From contig JACRLS010000029.1 in assembly GCA_016235225.1 (NCBI GenBank), positions 1 to 13,266 of the forward strand: a stretch of DNA of 13,266 bases, in the 5' to 3' direction. The DNA comes from Nitrospirota bacterium. GTDB taxonomy: Bacteria; Nitrospirota; Nitrospiria; Nitrospirales; Nitrospiraceae. Numbering within the stretch: the first letter of the stretch is position 1; each line of letters starts with the position of its first letter. A program made the translations under genes and the position numbers. Of this stretch, positions 13,263 to 13,266 are shown one piece after another. The notes beneath the pieces were generated by a model. It was not told where the DNA came from. It saw nothing but the letters and a program-made list of their open reading frames with translations, and ran no database searches.

Positions 13263-13266
13263 GTTG

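Overview
The window reads as GC-rich chromosomal DNA of a Gram-negative bacterium. Evidence for an outer membrane is two OmpA-type lipoproteins, an AsmA-like protein and a DUF481-like protein. The gene style (tRNA-Ser, small SRP RNA, dnaX and ybaB in a row, intergenic heptamer arrays, a Tat-exported ABC binding protein) fits the Nitrospira lineage (Nitrospirota). That placement is an inference from gene style, not a database match.

Layout. 1-2863 (+ strand): the end of a YHS-domain protein, a DsrE-family gene broken by one in-frame TGA, a flavin-binding PNPOx-fold protein, and a Tat-exported type 1 periplasmic substrate-binding protein with no transporter genes beside it. A strong hairpin (2893-2931) separates these from a long convergent block. 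2966-10173 (- strand), in transcription order: an AsmA-family gene split by a frameshift, an MscS channel, a short DUF481-like protein, MscL, an OmpA lipoprotein with a repeat coiled coil, a small lysine-rich exported protein, and a second, paralogous OmpA lipoprotein with its own promoter. Together these look like an envelope and osmotic-stress neighbourhood: two tension-gated channels plus two lipoproteins that would tie the outer membrane to peptidoglycan. 10174-11021 is an RNA and repeat zone: tRNA-Ser(GGA), inverted copies of its 3' end, two compact hairpins, period-7 arrays, the SRP RNA and more period-7 arrays. 11022-13179 (+ strand): dnaX (split by a frameshift) overlapping ybaB by an ATGA; recR would be the usual next gene. 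The window ends in hexamer and heptamer repeats.

Most notable points: (1) three recognisable genes (DsrE, AsmA, dnaX) each carry a single lesion. Since dnaX is essential in bacteria, either the sequence has errors or recoding occurs. (2) Four intergenic stretches hold degenerate arrays of exactly 7-bp period, in inverted partner pairs around the SRP RNA and the dnaX leader. (3) The tRNA-Ser 3' end is duplicated downstream in inverted orientation. (4) The OmpA paralogues share 31-residue coiled-coil repeats.
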